A DNA stretch of 64,000 nucleotides from Lutjanus erythropterus (Eukaryota > Chordata > Actinopteri > Lutjaniformes > Lutjanidae): contig CM034593.1 in NCBI GenBank assembly GCA_020091685.1, forward strand, positions 44,827,733 through 44,891,732. The letters run 5' to 3'. The notes under the pieces were generated by a model that had not been told where the DNA came from, searched no databases, and worked only from the letters and a program-made list of their open reading frames with translations. Below are positions 11,001 to 23,200 of the stretch, one piece after another (position 1 is the stretch's first letter; each line of letters starts with the position of its first letter). A program made the position numbers and the translations under genes.

Positions 11001-12992
11001 CTGTAATCCACTGATTGGATTTGCAATGTCTGGTGTTTTCCACTCAGCTCCCTGCACAGTTGGCATCAAAAGAGGACGAATCTTCTATAATGGCAGGAAG
11101 ATCTGGATTGCAGACCTGAAACCCAACAGAGTCCTCCATGGAGAGCATGTTGCCTTCTACTGTCTGAACAGAGATGACAGGTGTGGCTACCCTGTGGTCA
11201 GCACCTGTAACGATGGAACCCTCCCCATCCCAGAGTGCTTTGTGGGTGAGTTCTTGTCAGCTCGGTAAATCTTATCCAAACCTCTTTAGGTCCTTCTATT
11301 GAGGTTTGGATGCTTTACACACGATTTATCACCATCAGATTTAGCCAAAGTAGATTTAATGACAACATGGAGTAGTTTTAACACTTAAGTTTGAGAAAGT
11401 TGTCTAAGAACCAAGATTTAGTTTCCAGTAGCAGTCTAAAAGGGAGGTGGACCGGAGAGTGGAAGTAGGCGTGGTGGAAATATAGAGCTGGGTGTCATCT
11501 GCATAGCAATGAAATTGGATCCCAAATTTCTAAAACATGTTGATGTAGTGTGAAACAAAAATGCAACCCAGGAAGAAGATTCTCTAAGATTTTCTCATTC
11601 ACAAGAAAGGCTCAGTAAGAGAGAAACATATATTTTCCAGCTTGCTATCCTCGCTACACGATTACTTGATGTTGTCTAACTGACAAAAGTGTCAGTATTG
11701 TATCATCTTTTCTGTAGCTAAGATGTGCCCAATCCCCAGACCTCTGCAGCCATTAACAATGGGGAGGACAGAACCTGTCTGTAGCTGCAGTAACTGTGGT
11801 AATAGACCAACACATGCTGCATTAACTTGTAACACCATTCACATCAGATCTGATGCATGAGTTGCTGAGACCTCTACAACATTAATATGATCAATACATT
11901 ACTGAAAATCCTGCTGTATGCAATCTCAGACATCTGCCCTCTGATGGATTATCAGTGCGCTGCAGGCAGTAATCTGTGTCTGACGAAAATCCAACATGGC
12001 TGCCTTCACATAGTGAGTTGCAAATTTTTGGCAGGCAAATCTTTGCTAGCTTTGAAAAAGTTACTTTAAGAATAACAGTCATATTTAGTGAACCAACCTA
12101 TAACTACTTGATATTCTGTACCTTAATTTGTAGTAAAATCCTGTTGAAAACAAACCAGTTTAAGACTGAAATGTCATCTTAAGATAAATTTGGAGTGGGA
12201 ATTGAGATATTTACATACATTGTTTTACATATGCAACCTGCTCTCATAGTCACTTATATGTTGTAAACAGTTATTAGCAAATGAACACTTGCTTATAATT
12301 ATCTTTTTGATTTGTTAAAAAATGCATTTTGCATCAACCAATTCAGTTTACACTGATCAAGCTTCCTGCTTGAAAAAAGAACTAAACCAACTGAAAATTT
12401 TCCAAAAGCAACAACATTTGTTATTGTCTCTAAAATTAAAAAATGTCATAAATGCCCAACATATCAAATATACAACAAAAGTTCATATATGAGAATGTGA
12501 TAGATTTGTTTGTTTGTTTGTTTGTTTGTTTGTTTGTTTTTTAGGCCAAAAGGTCAAATAAACACTTCCACTGGACAAAAAAAAAACAAAAAAACAAACT
12601 GTGTCAGGCTTTCTGGGTACAAAAATGATCAAATGCAGGTATTGTTTGACTGGAGAAGTTTCAGTACTACCTGATACTGTTTTGTTTTGTTGTTTTTTTT
12701 TTTGTTTTTTTTTTAGGATGATACCTTAAAGACTTTGAGTACCAATACCCTGCCCTGGTAATAGGTCTATCAGATGGTCTCCAGATGTCTTTGGGAAACA
12801 CCATGAGATCTCCATGCAGTCATGCATTTAATAATTACAGTGATATATGTTTCTTTCTTTTTCTTGCTTTTAGAACCAGGCAAGGTGGAGTACAATCTAA
12901 GGGCCAAAACCCTTCCATCAGAAATCCAAATGTGTGCTGCTTCACCCCCTGCAAGGCCCACAAGCCCTGCAAGCCCCGCAAGATCTGCATAA
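5041..12992 (+). CDS. apoh-like: Apolipoprotein H / beta-2-glycoprotein I-like, copy 1
   Basis: Secreted plasma glycoprotein of sushi (CCP) domains; the mammalian family member binds anionic phospholipid and heparin and modulates coagulation and complement. Exons: 5041-5110, 5859-6038, 8053-8149, 8240-8316, 8675-8860, 10599-10778, 11048-11245, 12874-12992. All splice with GT/AG and join into one open frame of 368 codons plus stop. Exon 1 encodes a signal peptide ([21 protein letters not shown]). Exon 2 is CCP1, exons 3+4 are CCP2 split by a phase-2 intron, exon 5 is CCP3, exon 6 is CCP4, and exon 7 is the aberrant domain V ([15 protein letters not shown], then [10 protein letters not shown]). 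Sequons NYT and NES lie in CCP2. CCP3 lacks the usual tryptophan before its last cysteine. The tail extends 18 residues past the last Cys with an Ala/Pro/Ser-rich end. AATAAA signals lie at 13057 and 13187. A paralog with identical exon phases follows at 17.3 kb. The domain V match makes apoH more likely than another sushi protein. Confidence 0.9.
5250..5720. repeat. AT-rich MITE-like repeat in apoh-like 1 intron 1
   Basis: Contains two stretches of the 'cactt(t/c)ac-aataag / ttataaat-ttattaa' type typical of teleost AT-rich foldback MITEs (about 5253-5340 and 5503-5700). Boundaries are approximate and no coding potential is seen. Confidence 0.45.
6316..6955. mobile_element. MITE with 'ttacagaaa' inverted ends (intron 2 of apoh-like 1)
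   Basis: The left end reads 'attacagaaatgttagg' and the right end 'aagtttctgtaatgctt', which are inverted relative to each other. The 6470-6545 part matches about 56425-56480 in reverse complement, and the right terminal motif 'agtttctgtaatg' recurs at about 56709. This gives a second family member in the window. Confidence 0.55.
7197..7365. repeat. Short tandem array, ~27-35 bp unit
   Basis: Four to five imperfect copies of 'ttggttaggtttaggcacca' followed by 'aaactac'. It lies in intron 2 of apoh-like 1, just left of a LINE fragment. Confidence 0.75.
7440..7790 (-). mobile_element. LINE reverse-transcriptase fragment (degenerate)
   Basis: On the minus strand, the segment around 7690-7730 reads through a version of the reverse-transcriptase [11 protein letters not shown] region (the YADD-equivalent is mutated), and 7560-7600 gives '[18 protein letters not shown]', the motif found near the C-terminus of L2/CR1/Rex-type LINE polyproteins. 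The two blocks lie closer together than in an intact element, so it is internally deleted. Part of this fragment recurs at 11425-11545. Confidence 0.75.
7784..7803. repeat. Short interstitial telomere-like repeat (TTAGGG)3
   Basis: Three perfect gggtta units preceded by 'aggttgag'. It is short and embedded in an intron next to the LINE fragment, so it is more likely a simple repeat than a fusion scar. Confidence 0.7.
9062..10058 (+). mobile_element. ~1-kb inverted-repeat DNA element, copy 1 (intron 5 of apoh-like 1)
   Basis: The left end reads 'aagccccacctccaaatag' and 'gctgtcaagctttgc'; the right end reads 'ggagggcagaccttagc', an inverted version of the left. Nearly the whole length matches 28565-29540 in reverse complement, for example the block with 'gggggtttgaggaggagga' at about 9399 and the block ending 'ctgccaccgttatcactgta' at about 9991-10010. 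No transposase is recognised inside, so it is non-autonomous. Confidence 0.75.
11425..11545 (-). mobile_element. LINE reverse-transcriptase fragment, duplicate of the 7.6-7.75 kb piece
   Basis: On the minus strand it encodes the [11 protein letters not shown]-type core of a reverse transcriptase; here the frame 'FHCYADDT' is intact. It is closely similar to 7628-7750. It sits immediately left of a duplicated piece of apoh-like exon 3, in the same relative order as at the parental locus. Confidence 0.75.
11718..11773 (+). pseudogene. Truncated duplicate of apoh-like 1 exon 3
   Basis: A relic exon lying in intron 7. The sequence from 'ctaagatgtgcccaatcccc' to 'ggggaggacagaa' repeats the first about 56 bp of exon 3 (8053-8108) with a few substitutions, and keeps the upstream polypyrimidine tract and AG acceptor ('cttttctgtag'). 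Identity stops abruptly at 11773, so the second half of the exon and its GT donor are absent. About 300 bp upstream is also shared (with the LINE piece), which shows a local DNA duplication and not a processed copy. It cannot encode a CCP half-domain and is not part of the mRNA model. Confidence 0.85.
12505..12541. repeat. (TTTG)n microsatellite
   Basis: About nine tandem TTTG units in intron 7 of apoh-like 1. Poly-A and poly-T tracts follow at 12579-12598 and 12692-12714. Confidence 0.9.
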
Positions 12993-13056
12993 CTTTGCAC
13001 AGAATGACCTGAAACACCATGTACATGGACAGGATATGACTGATTGGATGATGAAC

Positions 13057-13192
13057 AATAAATCTGTACAATATGCTACAAGACAGACTACTTCTCTTAT
13101 TGGTCACCTTCATTTTTCTTGCCTGTCATTTACAACTAATAATAGAGTAACAGAACTAATTATTAAAATAATGAAAATGAGTTTTCAATAAA
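13057..13192 (+). terminator. Polyadenylation signals of apoh-like 1
   Basis: AATAAA at 13057-13062 (65 bp after the stop codon) and again at 13187-13192. Either could direct cleavage. Confidence 0.6.
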
Positions 13193-15179
13193 GATGCAGA
13201 ATGGTGGTGTGGTAGCTCATGTATGTATGTATACATACATACCATATAAATACACAGTACAGAGGTTACAATGAATACTGATTCTGAAAAATTGGATCTA
13301 CATGTGTCCAAAATGATCTGACATCCTTTCCCAGGAGATCTGATACCAATTCACACCTTATTTGTGAGTGAATTTAATAAGAATCTGACCTCCTTTACTA
13401 TCCCATCTGACCTGTGTGAACAAGCCACAGAGGTGTGACTCCCAGTCAGTCACTGTAACTGATGAAGTGACGATTGGCAAAATGCCCTCAAGACAATGGC
13501 ACAAAATTACACATGCACACAAAAAGATCAGTTTCTCCTTAAGATGAGACTTAATATCCCAGATCCCTCTGACATGGGATAGAGGTTTTGAGTAATTCCT
13601 GTTTGAAAGTATTAGACATGGGACCATTAAGGTATTAAAGGCCACCATATTATGTTATATGGCAGATCTTACAGCAAATATGGGCATTTAAGGATGTTGT
13701 GCTGAAAACAGTCAGAATGTTTGTAGAGTCGGGCATGTACGAAACATATTAAGGTGACAGGCGCATTGCACCAATCACGAGTAGGGTTGATGTTGAGGTA
13801 AAGCTCGGCCAGTTTAGCTTTGGTGAAATGGATTTAGTGAACAACTTTAGATTCTTTGAGCCCATATTTACTGCTTGAGGAGAAAGAGTGTACTTGTTCT
13901 AAAACTGCATTCCACAGATCATTAGAGAAAGGTGTGTGTGGAACTCCCTAAAAACTTGGTATTTTGCCCAGGGCGGAGCCTTATGTCCAGAGTTACACAC
14001 AGTGCTGTGTGCCTGATGTGTGTTCTTGTCTGGGTCATCTCTTCACTCCCTACATAAACAAGAAAAACTATGATCTAAAAAGTTATTAACTTATGTTTTG
14101 CCTTTATCCCAAGATTCGTCCTGCAGGAGACTACACGCATGACTTTGGCTTATCGTACTGATCCACAATCTAAAATTGACCATCATAAAGTGATACTGGA
14201 AAATAAATCTGTGTCAGTGGTAAAACAGAAGTATGTCTCCCCTAACTTATTGATACAGTAAATTTGAAAATAGGTATTATAGTCTCAGACTCATTTCAAA
14301 GAGGTCGATAAACTGAGTTAACTTGTGTTTACTCCTCACTATGCCCCTGAACTAAATAGTGCTAAAATATGTTGACAAGATGGGCAAGGATGGACTAAAC
14401 CAGTATTTCTCAAACAGCATGTACCGTCTCAGAAAATATTAGCCTCTCCAAGTACCACTATCATGACTGAGGTTAAAATGCAATAGCGCAGATTGACCTT
14501 ATGGCTACGACTACGGCTGCAGATGTGGACAGTTCACGCAAGAGGCAGGTTTATTTCTAATAAGTCCTGCTCTAAATTTGAAGTAACTCAAATCACATTT
14601 CCTTACTGTTTTTACACTGTTTGGTGGTAGCAGCTTTTAGTGAACATAAGTAGCCACTGCTCAAAATATTCTCCTCCTGATCTGCACTTCTGCATTTCCA
14701 TGATTTCAATGTTAATTTTAAATCTCTACATTTTATCTCCTCTCATCATCTGCCATCACAGTTTAACTCGCAACTACCTGTAATCACAGATGACATTTAT
14801 ATGCATTCATGATGACTATAGACTTATATTGAGACAAAAATACAGGAAAGACAAAACTTATTTGAATTACATTTCAATCATCTCATATTTCACATATTTC
14901 AATTCAGAATTTTGTATTATTTTGATGGCATGTGAATTTATTTCATCTCTAAAAAATATTTCTGACATTCCTTCAAGAACCACTAGAGGGAGCTTGCATG
15001 CCACCGGTGGTACATGTGCTGCAGTTTGAGAGTCTAGGGACCAAACAAACAAAAATGTACAGAAATATGCTACAATGTGAGGTCTGTATTCTGATATTTG
15101 TGTAATATCTTGCCCATGGACTATTAAACATCAAATAAATGTATCTTGTATTGTATACATATATAATTCAGTCTAGTAG

Positions 15180-15560
15180 TAGTAGTAATTTTCCAAGTTG
15201 CAGTCACGGGTGTACAGTGTGAACGGGAGTGGGCTGAGCACAGATCCTTGGGGTGCTCCGGTGTTGAGCACAAGAGTGCAGAAGGTGAGAATCCAATTTG
15301 TCTGGGTTCTGTCTGTGAGGAAGTCCAATACCCAGTTGCAGAGTGTGGAACTCAACCCCAGAGGTTTTGGTTTGCCAGTCAGCTTCATGGGGAAGATTGT
15401 GCTGCATGCTGAGTTGAAATCAACAGCATTCTGATAAAGGTGTTTTGCTTCTCAAGGTGAGTGAAGACTGAGTGGAGGGCAGTGGAGATGGTATCCTCTG
15501 AGGATCTGTCAGTTCTGAATGCAAACTCGTGATGGTGACTCTTCTATACAAAATGCCTAA
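15180..15560 (-). mobile_element. LINE reverse-transcriptase fragment
   Basis: The minus strand encodes the thumb/palm run of a non-LTR retrotransposon reverse transcriptase: 'LSSTLCNWVLDFLTDRTQT' and 'LNTGAPQGSVLSPLPFTLYT', the latter being the TGxPQGxxLSPxL motif. Upstream on the same strand, in another frame, are EFAFRTDRSSEDTI-like residues and a VDFNSA motif. It is frameshifted and truncated at both ends. Confidence 0.85.
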
Positions 15561-15644
15561 TCTGTATAACATTAAAGCCTCGCCTTTAACCAGTCACGTT
15601 CAGAGTGACGCTAAGATCACTGACAGATCACTGACAGCCTGTGT

Positions 15645-16582
15645 ATGTATATGCCACTTGTGTTCCAGTAGAATATGCTGTCACCCTGATGCATACGCAG
15701 ATTAATTTATATACCCTGGGCTAAGTACCCAAAGCTAGTATTGGAGCTGGTCTTAGCTAACATGGCTAAGGATAAAATAGCCACCGCAGCCAGTTGAATT
15801 AATCAGTAACAGGAACTTAGAGCCAATTTACCAAATAATACTTTTAGACCTATTTCATTTGGCTTGTTTAATTTATTGCTATAACACAGTCACACGACAT
15901 CACATCATGTTAAACTCCACATGGCAAAACATTAATCAGGCATATGTATATAATTTATTATTGTCCATAAATACTAAGTAACCGGCTAAAAAGATTGTAC
16001 ATTATATTTTCATATGAAAATATAAGTGATATATGTCTAAGTGGCCCTTCCTGGGACATAGGAACCTGCCTCTGTGGGTTCATACCAATGTTGACATTTA
16101 CAGTAAAGCTAAATCAGGTGTAGTCAATACATACCTTGTCATCATCATATATGCCACCATGTTAGTCATTCAACATATTTATGGTGTCATAGTTGCGCCT
16201 GCTGGTTAATGTTCTGTGATGTGGAATATAATCTGTGCATTCTACTAATAAATTTAACGTACCAAAGAAAATCCCAATAATATTTGGTTTCTTGGCTCTA
16301 AATTGCTATTATCAGTTTGTCAGACTGGTTCAGAAGCTAGGCTAACCTTAGCCATCTTAGCTAAAACAAGCTCCAATATTAATTTTGCATACATTGCCCA
16401 GGATATATATATTAATCTGCATATGCATCAGGGCGATAGTCTGACAGTGGCACCTGCCATTGGGAAAGGACAGGGGAACATGAGTGGCCCATACCACTGC
16501 AGACAACGGCACTGTCTGCTGAACCAGGGGCATACCACTCTACAGATCGGCATATGCCACCAAAGCACAAGTGGCATACAGT
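15645..16582. mobile_element. Foldback DNA element with ~200-bp inverted arms
   Basis: The left arm (about 15645-15850, with 'tatgccacttgtg' and 'gccatgtt/agctaagac'-type sequence) is repeated in reverse complement at about 16280-16582 ('cacaagtggcata'). No transposase is recognised. Confidence 0.65.
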
Positions 16583-17268
16583 ACCATCAGCCACTTCGAT
16601 CTCAGCGCTGCAGCAGGTTTGTGTCCATATGTGTGTTTTGTTTACAGTGTTTGCCTTTTGGAGAGTTCAGCTCATGTCACTTTAGTGATGCTATGTTGAA
16701 AAGTATAGCTCCATCAGTGTTGTGTAGTGTAATAGGGATAGTTAGTAATAGCATGTTGTTTAGCTTTGGTAGTGCACCTTTGAAAACACTTTGTGGACAA
16801 ATACAGTCATCTGAATTACTGTATCATGTTATTTCTGTAAATTTGGACACTGATATCAAATCTGTGGCTCTCTGAGAGAAACCTTTTTACTGACATACAT
16901 ACATGGAAATATATTATATATGTTATAGTATGGTATTTGGTGGTATGGTATCTCTGTCTCATCATGCTAAGCTCTTTAAAAAGACTTAAGAAAGAGCAAA
17001 ATGAGGCCAAGATATTTTTCGGGTGTTGTGTAATATCGAAAGTCCACTGCTGGAGTGTGTCATTTCCAGTAAAAAGTTACAAGGCAGGAAAAAAAAAGGG
17101 AGAAAACAAAAACAAGGCTCTGCAGAGAGAGAGGAGTTACTTCATGCTGCTCTTATCTGTTGACTTTTAGAGAAACACAAACAGCAGTGAAAGAGAGGAC
17201 AGAGATATAGTATTTGAGCCAGAGACCACCGGAGAGAACAGAGGACCATCTGAACATTTCAACCCAAG

Positions 17269-20200
17269 ATGGAACACATTCTGACTTTATTTGTGCTGTG
17301 TCTGTTTGGTGTTTTTATCACCGTGACATCCGGACAAGACAGTGGTATGTGTTGTTATTAATAGCTTTTATCTGACATTATATGGCTTGAGCTGCATGCG
17401 TACACACTTATTACTTTGCTGTTTTTATGGCTTCAGCATCAGGTAATCTCTTTATCTTTCAAGACACTGATTCTAAAGGCATTTGTTTAAGTTAATGATC
17501 GTATTAAGTTTTGTTTCAATGTGTTGATATTCCAACATGTCTGAGCTGACGGCCTGTGTATGAAAAATACTTCAACTCAGTGTTATTCAACACAGAAATA
17601 CATTTTGATTTGAATGTTTTATGTTTATACCCTTTCTGATAACACCTTGTACTAAGGTGCTTGGAATAAGTGTTAGTTAACAGGTTATAAGGCCTTCAAA
17701 AGATGCTTATTAACATTAATATGTCTTTATAAGTAAGTGTTAAGTTTGTAAGGCATTTAAAAGTACACGTAAGAAACATGTCAAAAATGGTCATTATGTT
17801 AAATGGATCCCTTATTATGCACTTATTAACAGGTAACTAATGCATTTTGAGGGTATCTGAACAGTGTGTGAACAGTGCTGATTAAGGTTAATTAATGCCT
17901 TATTATGCACCTATTAACAGCCAATTTTGTGCATTTTTAGAGTACTGGATCTAAAGTGTGAACAAAGCTTGTGGTTACGTAATCTTTGATTATGCACCCA
18001 TTAAGTAATTTGTTAATATGTGACTATATAAGGGTTGCTAATAGCAGAAAAAACATGTTTATCTTAAAATTATAAGACATTTATAAGCAGTTATAACAAA
18101 CTTGTAAACAGTGTTCATTAAGGTTAATAAATCCTTTATTATGCACTTATTAGCAGTTAGCTAATGTATTTTGAGGGTACTGGATCTAAAGTGTGATCAA
18201 AGTTATGGTTATGGTTATGTAATCTTTGATTGTGCATCTATTAACCGTTAATCATGATTTATTATTATAATATTTTTTTTATTTTCAGGCTTTTTGCTCA
18301 GGTCCAACCCTATTGTTTTAATCTAACACTTAACATGTTTATTATGCAATTACCAAGCACTTTTATAGTCTAATTAACACACATTAATGTTAATAAGCAT
18401 CTTGAGTATGTAAACTACTTATTCAAGTTTTGTATTACCAATCCCTTTTGTATTTTATATTAAGATGCTTGCAGTAAGTGTTAATTAATAATATGTGACT
18501 ATGTAAGGGTTGATAATAGCATAAAAACATGCTTATTGTAAAATTATAAGACATTTATAAGCACTTATAAGAAACTTCTAAATAGTGTTCAATAAGGTTA
18601 ATGAATCCTTTATTATGCACTAATAGTCTAACCCTATTGTTATAATCTATTAATAAACATGTTTATATTCTTTTATTAACACTTTTAAAGTCTTGTGAAT
18701 GCATATTAATGTTAATAAGCATCTTATGAGGTTATTATTACCTATTAACTAATACTTTTTGCAAGCACTTTAATATAAAGCTTGCTGTGTTAGAACAACA
18801 GGGTTAGAATGATTGCTGGATAATGTAAATCTATTGGATCATGTTTTCAAGCAGAGATGTACGCAGCTATCATTTAATCCATCTGTCCCTGCAGTGTGTT
18901 TTAGACCTGAGCTGGCAGGTAACATTGAGATGGCCGGGCTCCAGAGGTTCTTCAGCCCCGGTGCGGAGTTGGCCCTGTCCTGTAAAAAGGGTCACACCCC
19001 TGTGTCGGGCCCCCGGACGATTGTCTGCACCGCCAGTGGAGAATGGACCAAAACCAAGTTGTTTTGCAGGCGTGCGTCTCTATAGGCTTGAGTTATTACA
19101 TTTTAACAGGAAACATAAATATTTTTAAGGGAACTTTTATTTGAATAATATGAACATACAACCTTATTTCCAGAAGAGTTGGGATGTTATGAAAAACGTA
19201 AATAAAAACAGAATGGAATGATTTGCTAATCCTTCTCAATGTGTATTCAGTTGAATATAATTGAATACAGTTGATGCTCAAACTTGTTTTTCATAAATAT
19301 ACACACATATTGAATTTAATGCCTGCGACATGTTCCAAAAAGGTTAGGACAGGAGCACGTTTACCACTGTGTTTGATCACCTTTTCTTTTAACAACATGC
19401 AGTAACAGAATGGCAATTCATTCCCATATGTCCTCTGTCCTGCAGCGAAACAGTGTCCCTATCCTGATCCGGTGTCTAATGGAGAATTGTACTATGAGGA
19501 TACTGTGTACCAGAGCACCATCAACTATACCTGTAATGAAGGGTAAAACAAGAACACACACTTTTGGTTATAATGTCATATATTTTATCTTTCAGAATCT
19601 CCTGAAAACATGATTTTTGTTGCCAATGTACTCACATCTCATATTAGTTGTGGTGGAGATCAAACATGTTTTGTCTGTTCATGTGTTCATTTGGAATGTA
19701 AACATGAAGTGAATAAATGTTGCTGCTCTGCACAGGTACGTCATGACAGGAGCTGACAGCGCTGAGTGTCTTGCCAACGGAGCATGGAGCGCACTACCAC
19801 CGGAGTGCAAGGGTAAAATAGAAAGCATAAAACACACAATAGATACTGTACCTTGTACTTTCTACTGTTATTCTATTATTTTACTTTCTCTAGTTATCTC
19901 TGCTTATTGCCAGCAGGTGTAGTAGCAGACATATTTTGTAATTTCCTTTGTTCCTCAGTCCCGTATTTCTGAAAGTTTCATTTTTATCTTTAGTATTCTC
20001 CAAACTATTAACTATAAATACTCAATTTTATACTATATTGTAGCTCAGAGGTTTTCAGACTGAGGTATGGGAACCAGCAGGAGTCACTGAGTGGGTTGTC
20101 GGGGTCCCCGTCAAAGGGAGGAATAAAGTATTTTATCTTCTATCACGTTTTTTTAGAAGATGGAGCAACAAGGGGAGAAACAAGGTTGGAAATATTAATT

Positions 20201-23200
20201 GATTATTTTTAGTCATCCTAGTTTGATCATTGATTGACCATGAAGAACTTATTATTATCAAACTTTAAAAAACTACTCAGAAGGTATTCCTTAAAGAGAG
20301 AGTTGACACCAAAATAAAAAATCCATGTTTTTCCCAGGCCTGTAGTGCTATTTATTCATCTGTGTAGGTTTGGTGTGAGTTGCAGAGTTTTTGTGATATT
20401 GCCTTCTCTTCAATATAATGAAACTAAATGGTATTTGGCTTGTGGTGATCAAGGTCCCCCCAAAAAATACATTTGAAAAACTCAAAACCAGCGTCTACTC
20501 AAGATAATCCACAGACCTTGTTGAGTACTGTCTACTGTCTTTCTGGGAGATTTTAAAGTAGTTACAGTAGATTCTACCGCAGAAAGAAAGCAGTTCCTAC
20601 ATAAAACTGCCCATAACAAGCTCTGTGGATTACCTTAAGGTATCTGGGTCATGAATTTTGGAAAGAAACGCTGGCTTTGAATTTTTCAAATGCATTTTTT
20701 GGTGCAGAGTGCCATTTAATCCCATTATATCTAGACGAGGCAGACATCTCTGCAGCTGATATTTCAGAAACTCTGCAACTCACACCAAAACTTTCTACAT
20801 GGATAAATAGCACTACAGGCTAGCAGAAAAATCTCTATTTTTCATTTTTCTTTTACAGTGTAGCAACTGAATTTCCCAGTTGGAGATCAATAAAGGTTTA
20901 TCCGAGTTGCTCGCCTCCTCATCTCATCTCTCAATCACACACTTGAAAAATTCAGTCCCTCCATTTGATATCAGGCCTGAAAGCACACATTTATACTTGT
21001 TATCTAGAAATGGAGCAAAACTAATCTGAGTTTGCTTTGCTGTAAATCTGGGGGGAAAAAAACAAGAATAGCACAATTATTAATTATATGTGAAGACACA
21101 TACAATAAGTTGACATATTCTGGCTTTTCTCTTGTAGCTGTGACCTGTGGTCTCGCACCGATTCCAGAGTTTGGGATGATCGTTTATGACACGAGGGTTA
21201 GAGGGAACACCACTGTTTACGGCACCCAAGGGACGTACAAGTGCCTGCCTCCATACGCTGTTGTCGGCAACGCAAGAGCAGAGTGCACCGTCAATGGCAC
21301 CTGGACCAAGACACCTGAATGTCGAGGTATGACGGTTAGTTCGGTTCAAATTAATGCTGAAAGTTCGCCAAATGACTTAGTGTCAGTTTATGAGTCATAA
21401 GAAATAATGAATAAGAAGGATGATCAAATGATCAGCTCGTCATCAAGCCTCTGCAGAACCTGATCATTTGTATCAGGTGTGTTGGAGCAGGGAGACATCT
21501 AAAACATGCAGGGCAGTGTGCCTTGAGGACCAGGGTTGAGAAACAATGCTCTAGAGGGCACTCTGGAGGGCACTTTATCATGTTTTCTCTAGAGGGCACT
21601 CTGGAGGGCACTTTATCATGTTTCTCAACTAGAACACATCAAAAGATTATTTTTCCAAGTTGGGAATCACTGCTCTAGAGGGTGCTTTATCACATTTCGT
21701 CCACTAGAAGAGCTCACTGGCAACCCACCAGTGAGCCAAATAATTGCAAACGCTAATGATTAATGATTAAAATTCAGTAATCATAATTTATCTTTATCTG
21801 TATCTTCTTGACACATACACTTTGTGATTGGGTATCAGATATTTCATTCATGGACAAACAGGACAGGTAGATCTTTCTATCATTTGGCACCATGTGACAA
21901 AACAGTTTTTGAGGATATGGATAATTTTCTCACTTCACTGTTGGAAATCAAAACACTTTCCTCCAGTTAAAAGGTCAAAATTATTCCACAGTGGGAGCTG
22001 AGAAGGGTGACACACTTATGACAAATTAACAAATCAGATGCAATTTGGTCTTCACCTTCCTTGGGGGAAATTTTAAAGTACACTTCAAAATGCAAAACCC
22101 TGTGATAATTGGAGAGAACAGATGGTGAAAATGTATATATATATGTATATATATATATATGAAAACACAGATGTCTGGCTACATTGTCATTAGTAGAGAT
22201 TATCTAATGAATGGATTAAAATTGTTCCCCTTACAGTGGTGACCTGCCCTCCACCGGAGAACATCGACAGGGGATACAAGTCAACTGACGACCAGAGAAA
22301 ATTCTATTTCATGGAAACTGTCAAGTATGGCTGCAATGGAGACTTTGTAATTGAAGGGAGCCTCGAGATTGTTTGTCAGCAGGATGGGAGCTGGTCTGAA
22401 AGGCCGTCCTGCAAGGGTAGGACTACAACCAAAATCAGAGCCTTTTTACATGACTGATTTTAAATGAGTTAAGACTTGCTTGTAGTCATGTTTTTCAGAG
22501 TTAGCTTTGTAGAAAAGGGTTGCGCAATCATTCTTGGGAATCGGGACAACTCTGGATTTTTAGGGGGGTTTGATTTTCACTCTTCAGTTATGCTGGGAAA
22601 ATATTTTAAAAGATCAAACTCTTGGGCTATTAAACCTTGTAACAGGCCAGCCTCCTAGGGATTTCATTTTTTATTCATTTTTTGCGGCTGAGGACTCGCA
22701 TTTTGTCAACTCCATCATACAAACTCAGTTACAACACAAAGAACACACATTACATGTACTGTAAAATATTTTTGTTTATGTAGACTCATTTATTTAAAGC
22801 TTAATGAGCATATATTTAATAAATATAATAGAAAAAGACTCTATGACTTCTCTATTACAGAGTTGACAGCCAACTGAAAAAATTGTCATCACATACAGGA
22901 GTGTGTCCAGACTTTTTTGAGTCTGTACACACCCAAGTGGCCCAAGAGGGGTACCGACTGATTTATTTATTTGGATAAAACAAATACTCATTTCAAATAC
23001 TTTATTTAGTTGTTAAAGACAACTGAGAGTTATGGCTCCTCCTCCAACTTCTTCTACTTCCTCAGATGGAAAATCTTTTTAAAAGTTCTCTTAAAGGGAT
23101 AGTTCACCCAAAAATGAAAATTCAGTCATTGTCTACTCACTCTCATGGCTGATTGAAGGTCAGGTTTGTTTTGTTAATCTGCACAACACTGCTGGAGTTT

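Larger units (their letters stand above)
13200..17268. other. Intergenic spacer between the two apoH-like genes
   Basis: No gene is recognised. It contains a short gtat/atac palindrome (about 13216-13246), a LINE fragment (15180-15560) and a foldback element (15645-16582). The 190-aa frame at 16303-16875 lies mostly inside the foldback element and resembles nothing I know. Confidence 0.6.

Noticed and set aside
16303-16875. 190-aa plus-strand open frame between the apoH genes
   Set aside because: Mostly inside a foldback element, no recognisable domain, no splice context; likely chance.
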